Assembly: GCA_965658225.1 (NCBI GenBank)
Contig: CBFHRK010000001.1
Location: forward strand, 1-64,000
Direction of reading: 5' to 3'
Origin: ECT2AJA-044 sp965658225
GTDB taxonomy: Bacteria; Bacteroidota; Bacteroidia; Flavobacteriales; ECT2AJA-044
Length of the DNA: 64,000 nucleotides
Part shown: positions 53,335 through 62,521 of the stretch, piece by piece
Position numbering within the stretch: position 1 is the first letter of the stretch
Layout: each line of letters starts with the position of its first letter
Notes under the pieces: generated by a model
What the model saw: only the letters and a program-made list of their open reading frames with translations
What the model was told of the DNA's origin: nothing
Database searches by the model: none
Made by a program: the position numbers and the translations under genes

Positions 53335-54276
53335 ATGCCCACTTTTGCAGAGGATGTCCTGGCCGGACTAAGCAAAGAAGAGAAATCTATCAGTTCAAAA
53401 TACTTTTACGACGCCAAAGGCAGCGCTATTTTTCAGGCGATCATGCGTATGCCAACGTACTACCTAACTGATTCAGAATTTGAGATTTTAGAAACGAATA
53501 AAGCTGAAATTCTCGAGCTCTTCACGGAAGACCAAGGTCCATTCAACTTGGTCGAGTTTGGAGCTGGAGATGGATTAAAGACGAAAATACTGATCGAATT
53601 CTTTTTAAAAGAAAACGTTGATTTCACCTACGCTCCTATTGACATTTCACGAGATGCGCTGAACAACTTATCTGATGATTTACGGAGCAAGTGGCCCGAT
53701 TTAAAAATTAACCCGCTGCACACAGACTATTTCAATGGTTTAGATGTATTACAAAAGGAAGAGCGAAGAAATATCGTTCTCTTTTTAGGTTCCAATCTGG
53801 GGAATTTCGATCCCAAGGGAGCTCAGGTATTCCTATCAGAAATACGCGCGCATCTAAAATCCAAGGATGGTTTATTTATTGGTCTGGACTTACAGAAAGA
53901 TCCACATGTAATCCTACGGGCATACAATGACCCGGAAGGCATCACAAAGTCGTTTAACCTTAATTTATTGAATCGCATCAACGAGGAGCTCGGAGGCCAT
54001 TTTGACCCCATGAAATTTGATTTCTACTGCTCCTATTCGCCCGAAACAGGTGAGGTGCGCTCCTATATAGTGAGTAAAACGGACCAAAAAGTTCGGATCG
54101 ATTCACTAAACTTTGAAGCCCAGTTCAAACAATGGGAAACGATTCATACCGAAATAAGTAGGAAGTTTAAGCTGGACAGGATGCCGAAGCTCGCGAATGA
54201 AAATGGTTTTGAATTCGTCTCGAATACGCTTGACTGCAAGCACTATTTCGTAAACTCCTATTGGAGGGTAAAATGA
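53335..54276 (+). CDS. egtD: L-histidine N-alpha-methyltransferase
   Basis: 313 residues. SKYFYDAKGSAIFQAIMRMPTYYLTDSEFEIL is cut here to its landmarks: KYFYDAKGS and PTYYLTDSEFEIL. The SAM-binding region is VEFGAGDGLKTKILI, with later FLGSNLGNF. It trimethylates histidine to hercynine, the EgtB substrate. With EgtB it gives the core of ergothioneine synthesis. A hairpin follows. Confidence 0.92.
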   Translation: MPTFAEDVLAGLSKEEKSISSKYFYDAKGSAIFQAIMRMPTYYLTDSEFEILETNKAEILELFTEDQGPFNLVEFGAGDGLKTKILIEFFLKENVDFTYAPIDISRDALNNLSDDLRSKWPDLKINPLHTDYFNGLDVLQKEERRNIVLFLGSNLGNFDPKGAQVFLSEIRAHLKSKDGLFIGLDLQKDPHVILRAYNDPEGITKSFNLNLLNRINEELGGHFDPMKFDFYCSYSPETGEVRSYIVSKTDQKVRIDSLNFEAQFKQWETIHTEISRKFKLDRMPKLANENGFEFVSNTLDCKHYFVNSYWRVK

Positions 54277-54306
54277 AAAAGGTCGCTCAATGAGCGACCT
54301 TTAGTC
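54275..54306. terminator. Bidirectional terminator between egtD and rpsT
   Basis: Perfect 12-bp inverted repeat AAAGGTCGCTCA - A - TGAGCGACCTTT. A-rich on the left and T-rich on the right, so it can serve both converging units. Confidence 0.88.
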
Positions 54307-54327
54307 TTTTTCAAAAGCCAATTTCTA

Positions 54328-54579
54328 TCAGGCGCTAGCGATCTGATTCATCATACCACTCTTTAGGTTTGCCGCCTTTTTCTTGTGGATAACATTGGTT
54401 TTAGCCAAGCGGTCGATCATACTCGCCACTTGCGGGTAACGCTCTTCCATTTGTTTTTTGTCGGTCATACCACGAAATTCACGCAATGCATTACGCATTG
54501 TTTTGTGGTAATAACGATTGCGCAAGCGACGAACTTCAGTGCTGCGGATTCTCTTTAATGCTGACTTATGATTAGCCAT
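54328..54579 (-). CDS. rpsT: Ribosomal protein S20
   Basis: 83 residues. MANHKSALKRIRSTEVRRLRN start is typical (NHKSALKRI), basic helical protein, with IHKKKAANLKSG near the end. It lies 21 nt after tRNA-Glu on the same strand, with no promoter or terminator between, so its mRNA probably begins at the processed 3' end of the tRNA. Confidence 0.97.
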   Translation of the reverse strand: MANHKSALKRIRSTEVRRLRNRYYHKTMRNALREFRGMTDKKQMEERYPQVASMIDRLAKTNVIHKKKAANLKSGMMNQIASA

Positions 54580-54600
54580 AATACTTCTTCTTATTCTTTG

Positions 54601-54672
54601 TAGCCCGTAGGGGATTCGAACCCCTGCTACCAGGATGAAAACCTGGCGTCCTAACCCCTAGACGAACGGGCC
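54601..54672 (-). tRNA. tRNA-Glu (anticodon TTC)
   Basis: Cloverleaf read on the minus strand: acceptor GGCCCGT/ACGGGCT, anticodon stem CCAGG/CCTGG with loop TTTTCAT (anticodon TTC), T stem CAGGG GTTCGAA TCCCCT. The discriminator is A; CCA is not encoded. Confidence 0.95.
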
Positions 54673-54699
54673 GCGTTGCCTCTATTATTTTAGGGAGTG

Positions 54700-54730
54700 C
54701 AAATGTAACGCACATTTTTCTTCTCACAAA
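54700..54730 (-). promoter_or_regulatory. Consensus promoter of tRNA-Glu and rpsT
   Basis: Minus strand TTTG (54730-54727), 19-nt spacer, TACATTTG (54707-54700). Complete match to TTTG-N19-TAnnTTTG, 27 nt before the tRNA. Confidence 0.85.
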
Positions 54731-54777
54731 GAAATGAGTGAAAAAAAATTCAACCTCATCTTCTTTCGAAGCGCTAA

Positions 54778-56253
54778 TTAATACGCTCGTGCAAAAACCA
54801 CCCTTCTATTTGACGGCGCTCCCGTTAAAATACAAGCTCCTTTTTCTTCTTTACCCTCAAGTGGAATACAGCGAATAGTCGCTTTAGTCATCTCTTTAAT
54901 TTTCTCTTCCGTCTCTGGAGTCCCATCCCAATGGGCGTACACAAATCCGCCTTTCTTTTTAATGATTGATTCAAATTCTTCCCAAGTATCCGCTCTATGT
55001 GTATTTTCCTCTCTGTAATCTACAGCTTTATTGAACATATTCATTTGAATCTGCTCCAATAAATGAGTGACTTTAGCCTCCAAATCCGATTGCTGAAGAA
55101 ACTCTTTTTCAAGGGTGTCGCGACGAGCCAATTCCACCGTGCCATTTTCTAAATCGCGGGGTCCCATTGCTATTCGGAGGGGAACTCCTTTGAGTTCATA
55201 CTCATTGAATTTCCAACCTGGTTTGTACGTATCCCGATCATCGAGATGTACACGAACTCCCGCTTTGCGCAAGCCTGTCTGAATTTCTTTTAACTTCTCA
55301 ACAACAGCATCTCTTTGTTCATCGCTTCGGTAGATAGGAACCAACACCACTTGATGTGGAGCTAAGTTTGGGGGTAAAACCAATCCGTTATCATCGCTAT
55401 GCGTCATTATCAAAGCGCCCATTAAACGGGTGCTTACACCCCATGAAGTTGCCCAAACATATTCTAATTTCCCTTCTTTGCTTTGGAATTTTACATCGAA
55501 AGCTTTTGCGAAATTCTGACCCAAGAAATGTGAAGTCCCGGCCTGAAGTGCTTTCCCATCTTGCATCAACGCTTCAATACAATAGGTCTCTAAAGCTCCG
55601 GCGAAACGCTCGTTTGGACTCTTCACCCCTTGTAATACTGGGATTCCCATGTATTCTTCGGCGAAGGTCGCATAAACACCCAGCATTTGCTCTGCTTCGG
55701 CAATGGCCTCTGTTTTCGTTGCATGCGCCGTGTGACCTTCTTGCCATAAGAATTCAGCCGTTCTCAGAAACAAACGTGTTCTCATTTCCCACCGAACCAC
55801 ATTTGCCCATTGATTAATCAAAAGAGGTAAGTCTCGATAGCTCTGAATCCATCTGCGATAAGTGTCCCAAATGATGGTCTCCGATGTAGGGCGAACAATC
55901 AATTCTTCTTCGAGCTTAGCCGTTTCGTCTACCACGATTCCGCTTCCATCTTCAGCGTTCTTCAAACGGTAATGAGTAACCACGGCACATTCCTTGGCAA
56001 AACCTTCAACATGACTCGCCTCCTTACTGAAATACGATTTCGGAATAAAGAGTGGGAAATAAGCATTTACGTGTCCGGTTTCTTTAAACATACGATCGAG
56101 CTCAGCCTGCATGCGTTCCCATATTGCATACCCATACGGCTTAATCACCATGGATCCACGGACACCGGAGTTCTCAGCCAAGTCGGCCATATTGACTAAC
56201 TCGTTGTACCACTTACTATAATCTTCAGATCTCTTCGTTAACTTTTGGGCCAT
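54778..56253 (-). CDS. proS: Prolyl-tRNA synthetase (archaeal/eukaryotic type)
   Basis: 491 residues. SEDYSKWYNELV start, motif 2 region RTRLFLRTAEFLWQEGHTAH, PTSETIIWDTYRRW, and the C-terminal ending in a tyrosine. The lack of the bacterial editing insertion makes it the ProS class typical of archaea, eukaryotes and Bacteroidota. It charges tRNA-Pro. The minus strand -7 box TACCTTTG lies at 56312-56305. Confidence 0.97.
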   Translation of the reverse strand: MAQKLTKRSEDYSKWYNELVNMADLAENSGVRGSMVIKPYGYAIWERMQAELDRMFKETGHVNAYFPLFIPKSYFSKEASHVEGFAKECAVVTHYRLKNAEDGSGIVVDETAKLEEELIVRPTSETIIWDTYRRWIQSYRDLPLLINQWANVVRWEMRTRLFLRTAEFLWQEGHTAHATKTEAIAEAEQMLGVYATFAEEYMGIPVLQGVKSPNERFAGALETYCIEALMQDGKALQAGTSHFLGQNFAKAFDVKFQSKEGKLEYVWATSWGVSTRLMGALIMTHSDDNGLVLPPNLAPHQVVLVPIYRSDEQRDAVVEKLKEIQTGLRKAGVRVHLDDRDTYKPGWKFNEYELKGVPLRIAMGPRDLENGTVELARRDTLEKEFLQQSDLEAKVTHLLEQIQMNMFNKAVDYREENTHRADTWEEFESIIKKKGGFVYAHWDGTPETEEKIKEMTKATIRCIPLEGKEEKGACILTGAPSNRRVVFARAY

Positions 56254-56304
56254 CAGAATTTATGGTATAAAATTTGTACCTTCTTGGATAAACAATTTAG
56301 CCAC

Positions 56305-56312
56305 CAAAGGTA
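56305..56312 (-). promoter_or_regulatory. -7 box of proS
   Basis: Minus strand TACCTTTG, matches TAnnTTTG; 51 nt before the proS ATG. No clear -33. Confidence 0.5.
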
Positions 56313-56338
56313 TTAAAACTACCCGCTAAAATCAGCGT

Positions 56339-57598
56339 ATGAAAAAGACACTTCCCCTTATAGTACTATGCGCCTCGATATTATCGAGTTGCTCTTCCAG
56401 TTATTTAGCCCAAAACGGTGAATTCGACGGGGTTTATGATCCCGGCGGTGACGCCGTTGTTTATTACGCTTCTGAGAGCGAACAAGGACAAGAAGAACCA
56501 GTAGCGGATTACGATTATGTTGACCCGGAATTTGATCCGAGCAATATGAGCGAATACGAATACTCTTCAAGAATCAGACGATTCCATTCAGATGCCGATT
56601 TTGGTTACTACGACCCTTATTTTACAAATATGGGTTACTACAATCCGAATCCAGGAAACTTTGGAACAAGTATTTATTCGGACGTTTATGGTTTCGGGGG
56701 AATGCCATACGGAAGCGGATTTGGCAACGGCTGGAATACCGGAATGGGTTGGAATTCATGGAGCGGTTGGAGCTTCACTTTAGGCTATAGCTGGGGTAAC
56801 CCGTATGGGCCTTACGGCCCGATGGGTGGCTTCGGATACAATCCCTATAATCCTTGGAACCCTTTTAACCCTTGGAACCCTTACGGAGGGTTCGGAAACC
56901 CTTATTGCCCAAATTATTTCAACTCACTAGACGTGAACTCGTTTGTGTATGCCCCAAGAGGTCAAAGTCAACCGAATCAGGCCGGATACGTTCAAAATGC
57001 CTATCAAGGGGCTTTGAAGTCCGGAACAATAACTCCTCCGGTCTATGAAGAATTAGTAGCTTCTGCAGAGCCTGTTAGTCGATCTACTAGAACAGTTAAA
57101 AATGAATCACCAACAGTGGTGCAATCTGCCCGCGGAGTAAGTAGCCGTGCAAATCTTACAAGTGTGAACGACCGCTCAACAAGTGTTCGTAAGAACACTC
57201 CAGAAAGAATAGAATCTCGAGACATACAAACGCGTGCCAATTCATATTATCGCCAAATGGAACGATACGCTCGCGGTCAAAATGAATTCTTAAATCGATT
57301 TGAACGGTCAGGAACTCCGTCGCGCTCACAAAGCAACAATTTCCTTGAGCGCCTCGAGCAAGCAACGCGTCAATGGAATGTAGAATCGATGCCGAGTAAC
57401 AGCCGTGGATGGCAATCTCCTAGCCTAAATCGTAACCAAGGAGGTGAATCTCCTGTATTCAGAGGAAATAATGGAGGTAGTGGATCAAGCCCGACCTTCA
57501 GGAGCGGTGGAACGAACTCGCGCAGTGGTGGATCATCAGGTGGCGGGTCGCGCGGCGGATCAACTGGTGGTGGATCAAGAGGTGGCGGAAGACGATAA
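56339..57598 (+). CDS. Low-complexity lipoprotein of unknown function
   Basis: 419 residues. Lipoprotein signal (MKKTLPLIVLCASILSSC), an acidic stretch, then a long Gly/Asn/Tyr/Pro/Trp-rich region with repeats (YNPYNPWNPFNPWNPYGG), a charged middle, and a Gly/Ser/Arg-rich tail (GGSRGGSTGGGSRGGGRR). It should be surface-exposed or periplasmic and flexible. Genes like this lie next to proS and a FadL-like barrel in other Bacteroidota; function unknown. A palindrome copy is inside it. Confidence 0.65.
   Translation: MKKTLPLIVLCASILSSCSSSYLAQNGEFDGVYDPGGDAVVYYASESEQGQEEPVADYDYVDPEFDPSNMSEYEYSSRIRRFHSDADFGYYDPYFTNMGYYNPNPGNFGTSIYSDVYGFGGMPYGSGFGNGWNTGMGWNSWSGWSFTLGYSWGNPYGPYGPMGGFGYNPYNPWNPFNPWNPYGGFGNPYCPNYFNSLDVNSFVYAPRGQSQPNQAGYVQNAYQGALKSGTITPPVYEELVASAEPVSRSTRTVKNESPTVVQSARGVSSRANLTSVNDRSTSVRKNTPERIESRDIQTRANSYYRQMERYARGQNEFLNRFERSGTPSRSQSNNFLERLEQATRQWNVESMPSNSRGWQSPSLNRNQGGESPVFRGNNGGSGSSPTFRSGGTNSRSGGSSGGGSRGGSTGGGSRGGGRR
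56807..56823 (+). repeat. Dispersed palindrome (GGGCC/GGCCC) inside the low-complexity gene
   Basis: GGGCCTTACGGCCCGAT. It encodes GPYGPM, so a repeat-region origin is possible. Confidence 0.6.
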
Positions 57599-57602
57599 TC
57601 AG

Positions 57603-59057
57603 ATGAAAAAATCGCTCTTCCTCCTATTTATACTGACCGCTCTTATCGGGGTGGGTCAAACGGCTCAAGACGCCCTTCAATACTCCTTAATCAATTATTA
57701 CGGAAGTGCCCGATTTGATGCCATGGGCGGGGCGTTTAACGCGCTCGGTGGCGACTACTCGGCAGTGCTTATAAATCCTGCCGGAGGCAGCATTTATAAA
57801 ACGACTCAAATGGAATTCACACTCGGCGTAAGTAGTGACGAGAATAGCGCATTCTACAACAACAGTCCGGCGCGAGATGTCAACTCAAACGTTTATGTAG
57901 GCACCGTTGGATTGGTAAAGCGTTATGAAGATGCCCTGCGATCGCCTAATTGGTCAGATTTGACATTCACAATTGGTTTTGCTCGACTCAACGACTTCAA
58001 CCGAAAACAGCAAATTCAAGGTGAAGCGGATATCTCAAGAGCGGATTATTTCACTGATTTAGCGCAAGGAACTCCCTACGAAGATTTAGCCTTTGAATAT
58101 CCTTTTGACGCGGAATTAGCTTGGTACACCTTTCTAATCGATACTCTAGGAACTCCCGATAATTATATCTCCCTCGTTGAAAATCCGGGCGGAACCCAGC
58201 AAGAGCGAATTAATTCTTCAGGATCTCAAAACGAAATCAACCTAGGTCTAAGTACGTGTTATGCGAACAGCCTGCATTTTGGAGCGTCGATAGGCATCCC
58301 TATTATAAACTACAACGAAGAGCGGTATTATGACGAAACAGAATTAGATTCTGCTACGAATACCGTTGGAGGTTGGTCGTACAATCAGTTTTTAGAATCC
58401 TCCGGTGGCGGATTTAACCTAAAACTCGGAGTAATTTACCGTCCCGTGAACTGGCTCCGTTTAGCAGCGGCATACCACAGTCCGAGTTGGTACACGATGG
58501 AGGAGTTTTACAGCAGCTCCATGAGGACTAATTTCTCTGATGGTGGAACCATTACACGCGATTCTCCCGAAGGAAATTACACCTACGAATTGCGCACCCC
58601 TGGCCGATGGCACTTCGGCGCAGCAGTGGTTATTGCTCCGGCTGGAGTTATTTCCGTCGATTATGAGTTAGTTGATTACAGCAACGCGCAATTTGGCTCG
58701 TTAGACGGATTTGATTTTGGACCAACGAACACTCAAATAGCGAATAGTTACTCGAACAGTAACGTTTTAAGAGTGGGCACGGAATGGCGCGCTAAAAACT
58801 TGTATTTCAGGGGTGGTTATCAAGCTTGGGGCAGTCCACTCAATAACGCCTCTCCATTCAGCTACGATAGAACCAGTATATCGGGGGGTATAGGATTCCG
58901 AAGTCATAGCTTTCAGCTCGACTTCACCTATATGGTAACGGAAGTAAACTCGACCCGTTATTTATACGCAACTGTGGACGGACAAGAAACCAATCCGGTT
59001 TCTATAAGCAATAGAGAGCAGCGCTTTGTTGTGACTGCGGGATTCCCAATTCGGTAG
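57603..59057 (+). CDS. Outer membrane transporter, OmpP1/FadL/TodX family
   Basis: About 484 residues from the ATG at 57603 (MKKSLFLLFILTALIGVGQTAQ). SARFDAMGGAFNALGGDYSAVLINPAGG is the FadL/OmpP1 N-terminal signature, here shown by AMGGAFNALGGD and NPAGG. A barrel for hydrophobic compounds is likely. It begins 4 nt after the lipoprotein gene and is probably co-transcribed. The longer frame starting at 57444 overlaps that gene. Confidence 0.85.
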   Translation: MKKSLFLLFILTALIGVGQTAQDALQYSLINYYGSARFDAMGGAFNALGGDYSAVLINPAGGSIYKTTQMEFTLGVSSDENSAFYNNSPARDVNSNVYVGTVGLVKRYEDALRSPNWSDLTFTIGFARLNDFNRKQQIQGEADISRADYFTDLAQGTPYEDLAFEYPFDAELAWYTFLIDTLGTPDNYISLVENPGGTQQERINSSGSQNEINLGLSTCYANSLHFGASIGIPIINYNEERYYDETELDSATNTVGGWSYNQFLESSGGGFNLKLGVIYRPVNWLRLAAAYHSPSWYTMEEFYSSSMRTNFSDGGTITRDSPEGNYTYELRTPGRWHFGAAVVIAPAGVISVDYELVDYSNAQFGSLDGFDFGPTNTQIANSYSNSNVLRVGTEWRAKNLYFRGGYQAWGSPLNNASPFSYDRTSISGGIGFRSHSFQLDFTYMVTEVNSTRYLYATVDGQETNPVSISNREQRFVVTAGFPIR

Positions 59058-60527
59058 TTATTTTAACGTTTTGAGCGCACTTTTGGCCTGTCGCTGATAA
59101 CTTGCCGCATAAGGGTAGTTGTTGTACTCCAAGGAAGCGTTAAAATGGATTTCCGCTTTTTCCAATTCGCCTTTTGAAAGGTACAATTCGGCCATTCGAA
59201 TGTGACTCGCCGGAACTAAGTATGTTCTTGAATCAAAAGGGATTTTAACTGTTCTTTGGTACTCATCAATGGCTTGCAATGCATTCCCTTTTCGCTCGTA
59301 GATGCGCGCTCGATAATAATGCCAAAGTTGATTATTCAAAGTACTTGAAAATAAGTGCGGATTTATGCTTTCAAGCATTTTTTCCGCCTTCTCCAGGTTT
59401 CCCGAGTCGAAAGCCAATCGCACTTGCAACAAATTCGGATGGGGTCGCACTTGCGATTCGAAAACGGCTTGTTTGTCGGCTCCTACAAATGCCTTGCCTT
59501 TCGCCTTTATTTCCTTGGTATAAAGTAAATAAGAGCTTTCATCGCCTTGAAGTAGAAAATGCCAACTCAAATACAAATAAGCCGATTTCAAGTAGTTTTG
59601 TCCCGGATACTGATTAATGAAATAGAGTAATTGGTTTTCAGCTTCGTCACTACGGTTACGAACAAGCGTTTTTCCGAAAGAGTATTCCAAGTACCAAAGT
59701 CCTAGGTTTCCTTTTCCTTTTTTAACTCGAGTGAGTATATCAATCGCCAATTGGCCTTTCCCCGATCTTGTTAAGTATTCGGATTTAAGAAATAAAAAGA
59801 GCGGATATTCGAGCGCCTCTTGCTCCGTAACAAGCACCTCTTGTTCAACTTCGACATTCAGTGTTACATAGGCCGTTGTAAAACGTGCGTGCAGCAGGTC
59901 CATCGAATTCCCTTTCGCACTTTGCGACAAACGATTCAAAATCCGCTTTCCTTTGGCTATGTTGCCATTGAGTCCAACTACGGAAGCATACCATTGGTAA
60001 TTTTCTGGAATTGCTCCCATAACCAACTGCATTATCCCCCAGCCTAGCATGTTGGATGACAAAAGTGAATCTTGCCGATAGGCAGTTTCGTACAAATTAT
60101 AACTGCGGTAAATATCCATTGCCGCGCTTAAACTGCTTTCGGAGCTCAAGTGAACAAACCCGCGTTTGAGGTATAACTCACCCAAAAGACCCGCTCTTCG
60201 AGGATGACTTTTAGGAAGGTCTGAGACCTTTTTGAAAAGGTTATCGTAGTGGTTAAACAACCGAGCTTTATCTTCCGACCGTTCTGTGTTCATGAACTGA
60301 ATTAGGTCCACGTCTGATTGAATGTAAAACGGAACAAGATTGTCGGGGTCTTTTGAGCTCAGGCTGTCTAGAATCGTTTTAGCCTTCTTGAACTGAAATT
60401 TAAACACCAAGTCATATGCACGGTCGAACTCTGTTGACCATGTGAAATGGGGAGTGCCCTGTAGAAAATATGAATTGGTGAGAAGCGCACAAAAAACGAG
60501 TGCATACCTCAGTGTCAAAAATTTCAT
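59058..60527 (-). CDS. Exported TPR protein of unknown function
   Basis: 489 residues. Signal-like N-terminus (FLTLRYALVFCALLTNSYFLQG) and many helical repeats of TPR type (for example RAYDLVFKFQFKKAKTILDSL, AIDEYQRTVKIP, GELEKAEIHFNASLEYN). A scaffolding role in the periplasm is likely; no catalytic motif. Its stop abuts the stop of the convergent FadL-like gene with no gap. Confidence 0.7.
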   Translation of the reverse strand: MKFLTLRYALVFCALLTNSYFLQGTPHFTWSTEFDRAYDLVFKFQFKKAKTILDSLSSKDPDNLVPFYIQSDVDLIQFMNTERSEDKARLFNHYDNLFKKVSDLPKSHPRRAGLLGELYLKRGFVHLSSESSLSAAMDIYRSYNLYETAYRQDSLLSSNMLGWGIMQLVMGAIPENYQWYASVVGLNGNIAKGKRILNRLSQSAKGNSMDLLHARFTTAYVTLNVEVEQEVLVTEQEALEYPLFLFLKSEYLTRSGKGQLAIDILTRVKKGKGNLGLWYLEYSFGKTLVRNRSDEAENQLLYFINQYPGQNYLKSAYLYLSWHFLLQGDESSYLLYTKEIKAKGKAFVGADKQAVFESQVRPHPNLLQVRLAFDSGNLEKAEKMLESINPHLFSSTLNNQLWHYYRARIYERKGNALQAIDEYQRTVKIPFDSRTYLVPASHIRMAELYLSKGELEKAEIHFNASLEYNNYPYAASYQRQAKSALKTLK

Positions 60528-60532
60528 GCAAC

Positions 60533-60568
60533 AAAAAAAGGGTTTCTTACAATAAGAAACCCTTTTTC
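60533..60568. terminator. Bidirectional terminator between the TPR and zinc-ribbon genes
   Basis: AAAAAGGGTTTCTTA - CAA - TAAGAAACCCTTTTT, a perfect 15-bp stem flanked by A and T runs. Main use: termination of the nif3 operon on the minus strand. Confidence 0.92.
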
Positions 60569-60586
60569 AGTGCTATTTCGTACGAA

Positions 60587-61378
60587 TCAGAAACTAGATC
60601 CAGCAAAAAGTTTTGCCATTTTCTCTTCTTCTTCTCCAGCAAGCTCCGGATCTACTAAAATACGTCCACAGTGCTCACTCGTCATGATTTTCTTGCGTTG
60701 TGCAATTTCCATTTGCTGCTGTGGTGGAATGGTAAAGAAGGAACCACCCGTAGCGCCGCGCTCAACAGTAACTACGGCAAGTCCATTTTTCGAGTTTCCG
60801 CGGATTCTATTGTAAGCGCCTAATAAGCGTTCTTCGATTTGCTTCTCGAACTCCGTCGCCTTTTTAAGCAACGCCTTCTCTTCTTTTTCCGTTTCTTTCA
60901 AAATTGTATCCAACTCAGCTTTCTTGTGCTCAAGGTGCTTGCTGCGCTCTTCCAGTTTTGATTTAGAAACATCCAACACTTCGTTTTTCGCTTCAATCTT
61001 CGCTTTGAATTCTTTGATTCGCTTTTCAGCAAGCTCGATTTCAAGCGTTTGGAATTCAATTTCTTTGGTCAGGGCATCAAATTCACGGTTGTTACGAACC
61101 TTCATTTGCTGTCCTTCGTATTTCTTGATTAGCTCTTGAGCATCGGCAATCAGGTTTTTCTTTGCTGTAATTTCAGCATCGAGTTCGCCAATTTCTCCTT
61201 CGAACTTCTCAATTCGCTTCGTTAATCCAGAGATTTCATCTTCAAGATCTTCAACCTCTAATGGTAATTCACCTCGTACTGAGCGAATCTTATCGATTCT
61301 TGAATGCACTAATTGAAGGTCAAATAACGCGCGGAGCTTCTCCTCCACTGAAATTTCTTTCTTTGTTGACTTCGCCAT
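60587..61378 (-). CDS. Coiled-coil protein with degenerate C-terminal zinc ribbon (DUF164/CdsZ-like)
   Basis: 263 residues: a long coiled coil (about residues 10-200) followed by a short C-terminal module. The family usually has CGGC and CxxC cysteines; here they read ATGGSF and TSEHCGRIL, so three of four zinc ligands are lost (T, S, S in place of C) and one cysteine is left. Zinc binding is unlikely. It starts 4 nt after the Nif3-like gene, its usual partner. I recall similar losses in other Flavobacteriia, but could not check. Confidence 0.8.
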   Translation of the reverse strand: MAKSTKKEISVEEKLRALFDLQLVHSRIDKIRSVRGELPLEVEDLEDEISGLTKRIEKFEGEIGELDAEITAKKNLIADAQELIKKYEGQQMKVRNNREFDALTKEIEFQTLEIELAEKRIKEFKAKIEAKNEVLDVSKSKLEERSKHLEHKKAELDTILKETEKEEKALLKKATEFEKQIEERLLGAYNRIRGNSKNGLAVVTVERGATGGSFFTIPPQQQMEIAQRKKIMTSEHCGRILVDPELAGEEEEKMAKLFAGSSF

Positions 61379-61382
61379 AAGT

Positions 61383-62486
61383 CTATAAATAGTTGATGGG
61401 ATTTGTATTCACTTCCGACAAAAGGACTGCAAATTTAGCAAATTTTTGCATAAGCAACTCTTTTATAAGCACTTTAGTAAACTGCTCACTTTCATAATGG
61501 CCTATGTCAGCAATCATTAGATCGTCTTCAGCATCAAAGAATTGATGGTATTTGTAATCTCCGGTTATGAAAACATCTGCCTTAGCGCCTTTTGCCGCTG
61601 GTAAAAGGAAGCTCCCCGCTCCCCCGCAAATGGCAATGCGCTGCACTTTTTCTTTTGTCGGACGTGTGTGACGAATCAAGGGGGTTTTCATTTTATCTTT
61701 TAGGTCACGTAAAAACGCTATTGCATCTGTCGGGTTTTCTAAATCACCTATCATACCTGCACCCACTTCTCTAAGTGCGTTTCTCAGTGGATAAAGGTCG
61801 TAGGCTACTTCTTCGTACGGGTGACTATTTACCAAAGCCTGTACTACCTTTCCTTCGTGCCTTCTCGGCACGATTAACTCGAGCCGCGTTTCCTCTTCTT
61901 TATGAAGCTTCCCTTTCTCGCCCACAAATGGCTGGGTGTCTTCACCTGCTTTAAAGGTTCCTTCCCCTTTTGTACTGAAGCTACAGTCGGAATAGTCGCC
62001 GATTGAGCCAGCCCCCACTTCAAACAAGGATAAGCGTACAGCTTCAAGATGGGCATTGGGCACAAAAGTTACCAGTTTACTAAGCAATTCTTTCTTAGGG
62101 GCAAGAATTTCAACATTTTGTAATCCTAAACGCCGCGCAATTTCCGCATTCACTCCAGGCAACACATTGTCCAAGTTTGTGTGAATGGCATAAATCCCGA
62201 TATCGTTTTTAATAGCCAACATCACCGTTCTTTGTACATAGTCGGTACCGTTAAACTTTTTGAGTCCTTCAAACACAATGGGGTGATGCGCAATAATGAG
62301 CTCACATTTCTTGTTAATGGCCTCTTGAACCACCTCTTCTGTACAGTCCAAGGAAACCAAAACCTTGCTTACTTCTGCGTCTTTTTGGCCCACAATAAGC
62401 CCGCTGTTATCGTAACCCTCTTGATATTCGAGTGGCGCTATCGACTCTAAATACGATGTTATTTCACCTATTCGCATTACTTTCAA
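61383..62486 (-). CDS. Nif3-like dinuclear metal centre protein
   Basis: 367 residues, the long form with a central PII/CutA-like insert. YDNSGLIVGQ at the start, ELIIAHHPIVFEGLKK (metal histidines), CGGAGSFLLPAAKGAKADVFITGDYKYHQF and DIGHYESEQF. The fold resembles GTP cyclohydrolase FolE2-like hexamers; the role is not settled. The start may be 62486 or 62477. Divergent from lpxK across 35 nt. Confidence 0.93.
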   Translation of the reverse strand: MKVMRIGEITSYLESIAPLEYQEGYDNSGLIVGQKDAEVSKVLVSLDCTEEVVQEAINKKCELIIAHHPIVFEGLKKFNGTDYVQRTVMLAIKNDIGIYAIHTNLDNVLPGVNAEIARRLGLQNVEILAPKKELLSKLVTFVPNAHLEAVRLSLFEVGAGSIGDYSDCSFSTKGEGTFKAGEDTQPFVGEKGKLHKEEETRLELIVPRRHEGKVVQALVNSHPYEEVAYDLYPLRNALREVGAGMIGDLENPTDAIAFLRDLKDKMKTPLIRHTRPTKEKVQRIAICGGAGSFLLPAAKGAKADVFITGDYKYHQFFDAEDDLMIADIGHYESEQFTKVLIKELLMQKFAKFAVLLSEVNTNPINYL

Positions 62487-62516
62487 TTTGCCTCTAAAGT
62501 ATAAATCTTACGTTTG
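62487..62516 (+). promoter_or_regulatory. Promoter of lpxK, abutting its start codon
   Basis: TTTG (62487-62490), 18-nt spacer, TACGTTTG (62509-62516), 5 nt before the ATG at 62522. Predicts a leaderless or nearly leaderless mRNA. Confidence 0.7.
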
Positions 62517-62521
62517 TATCC

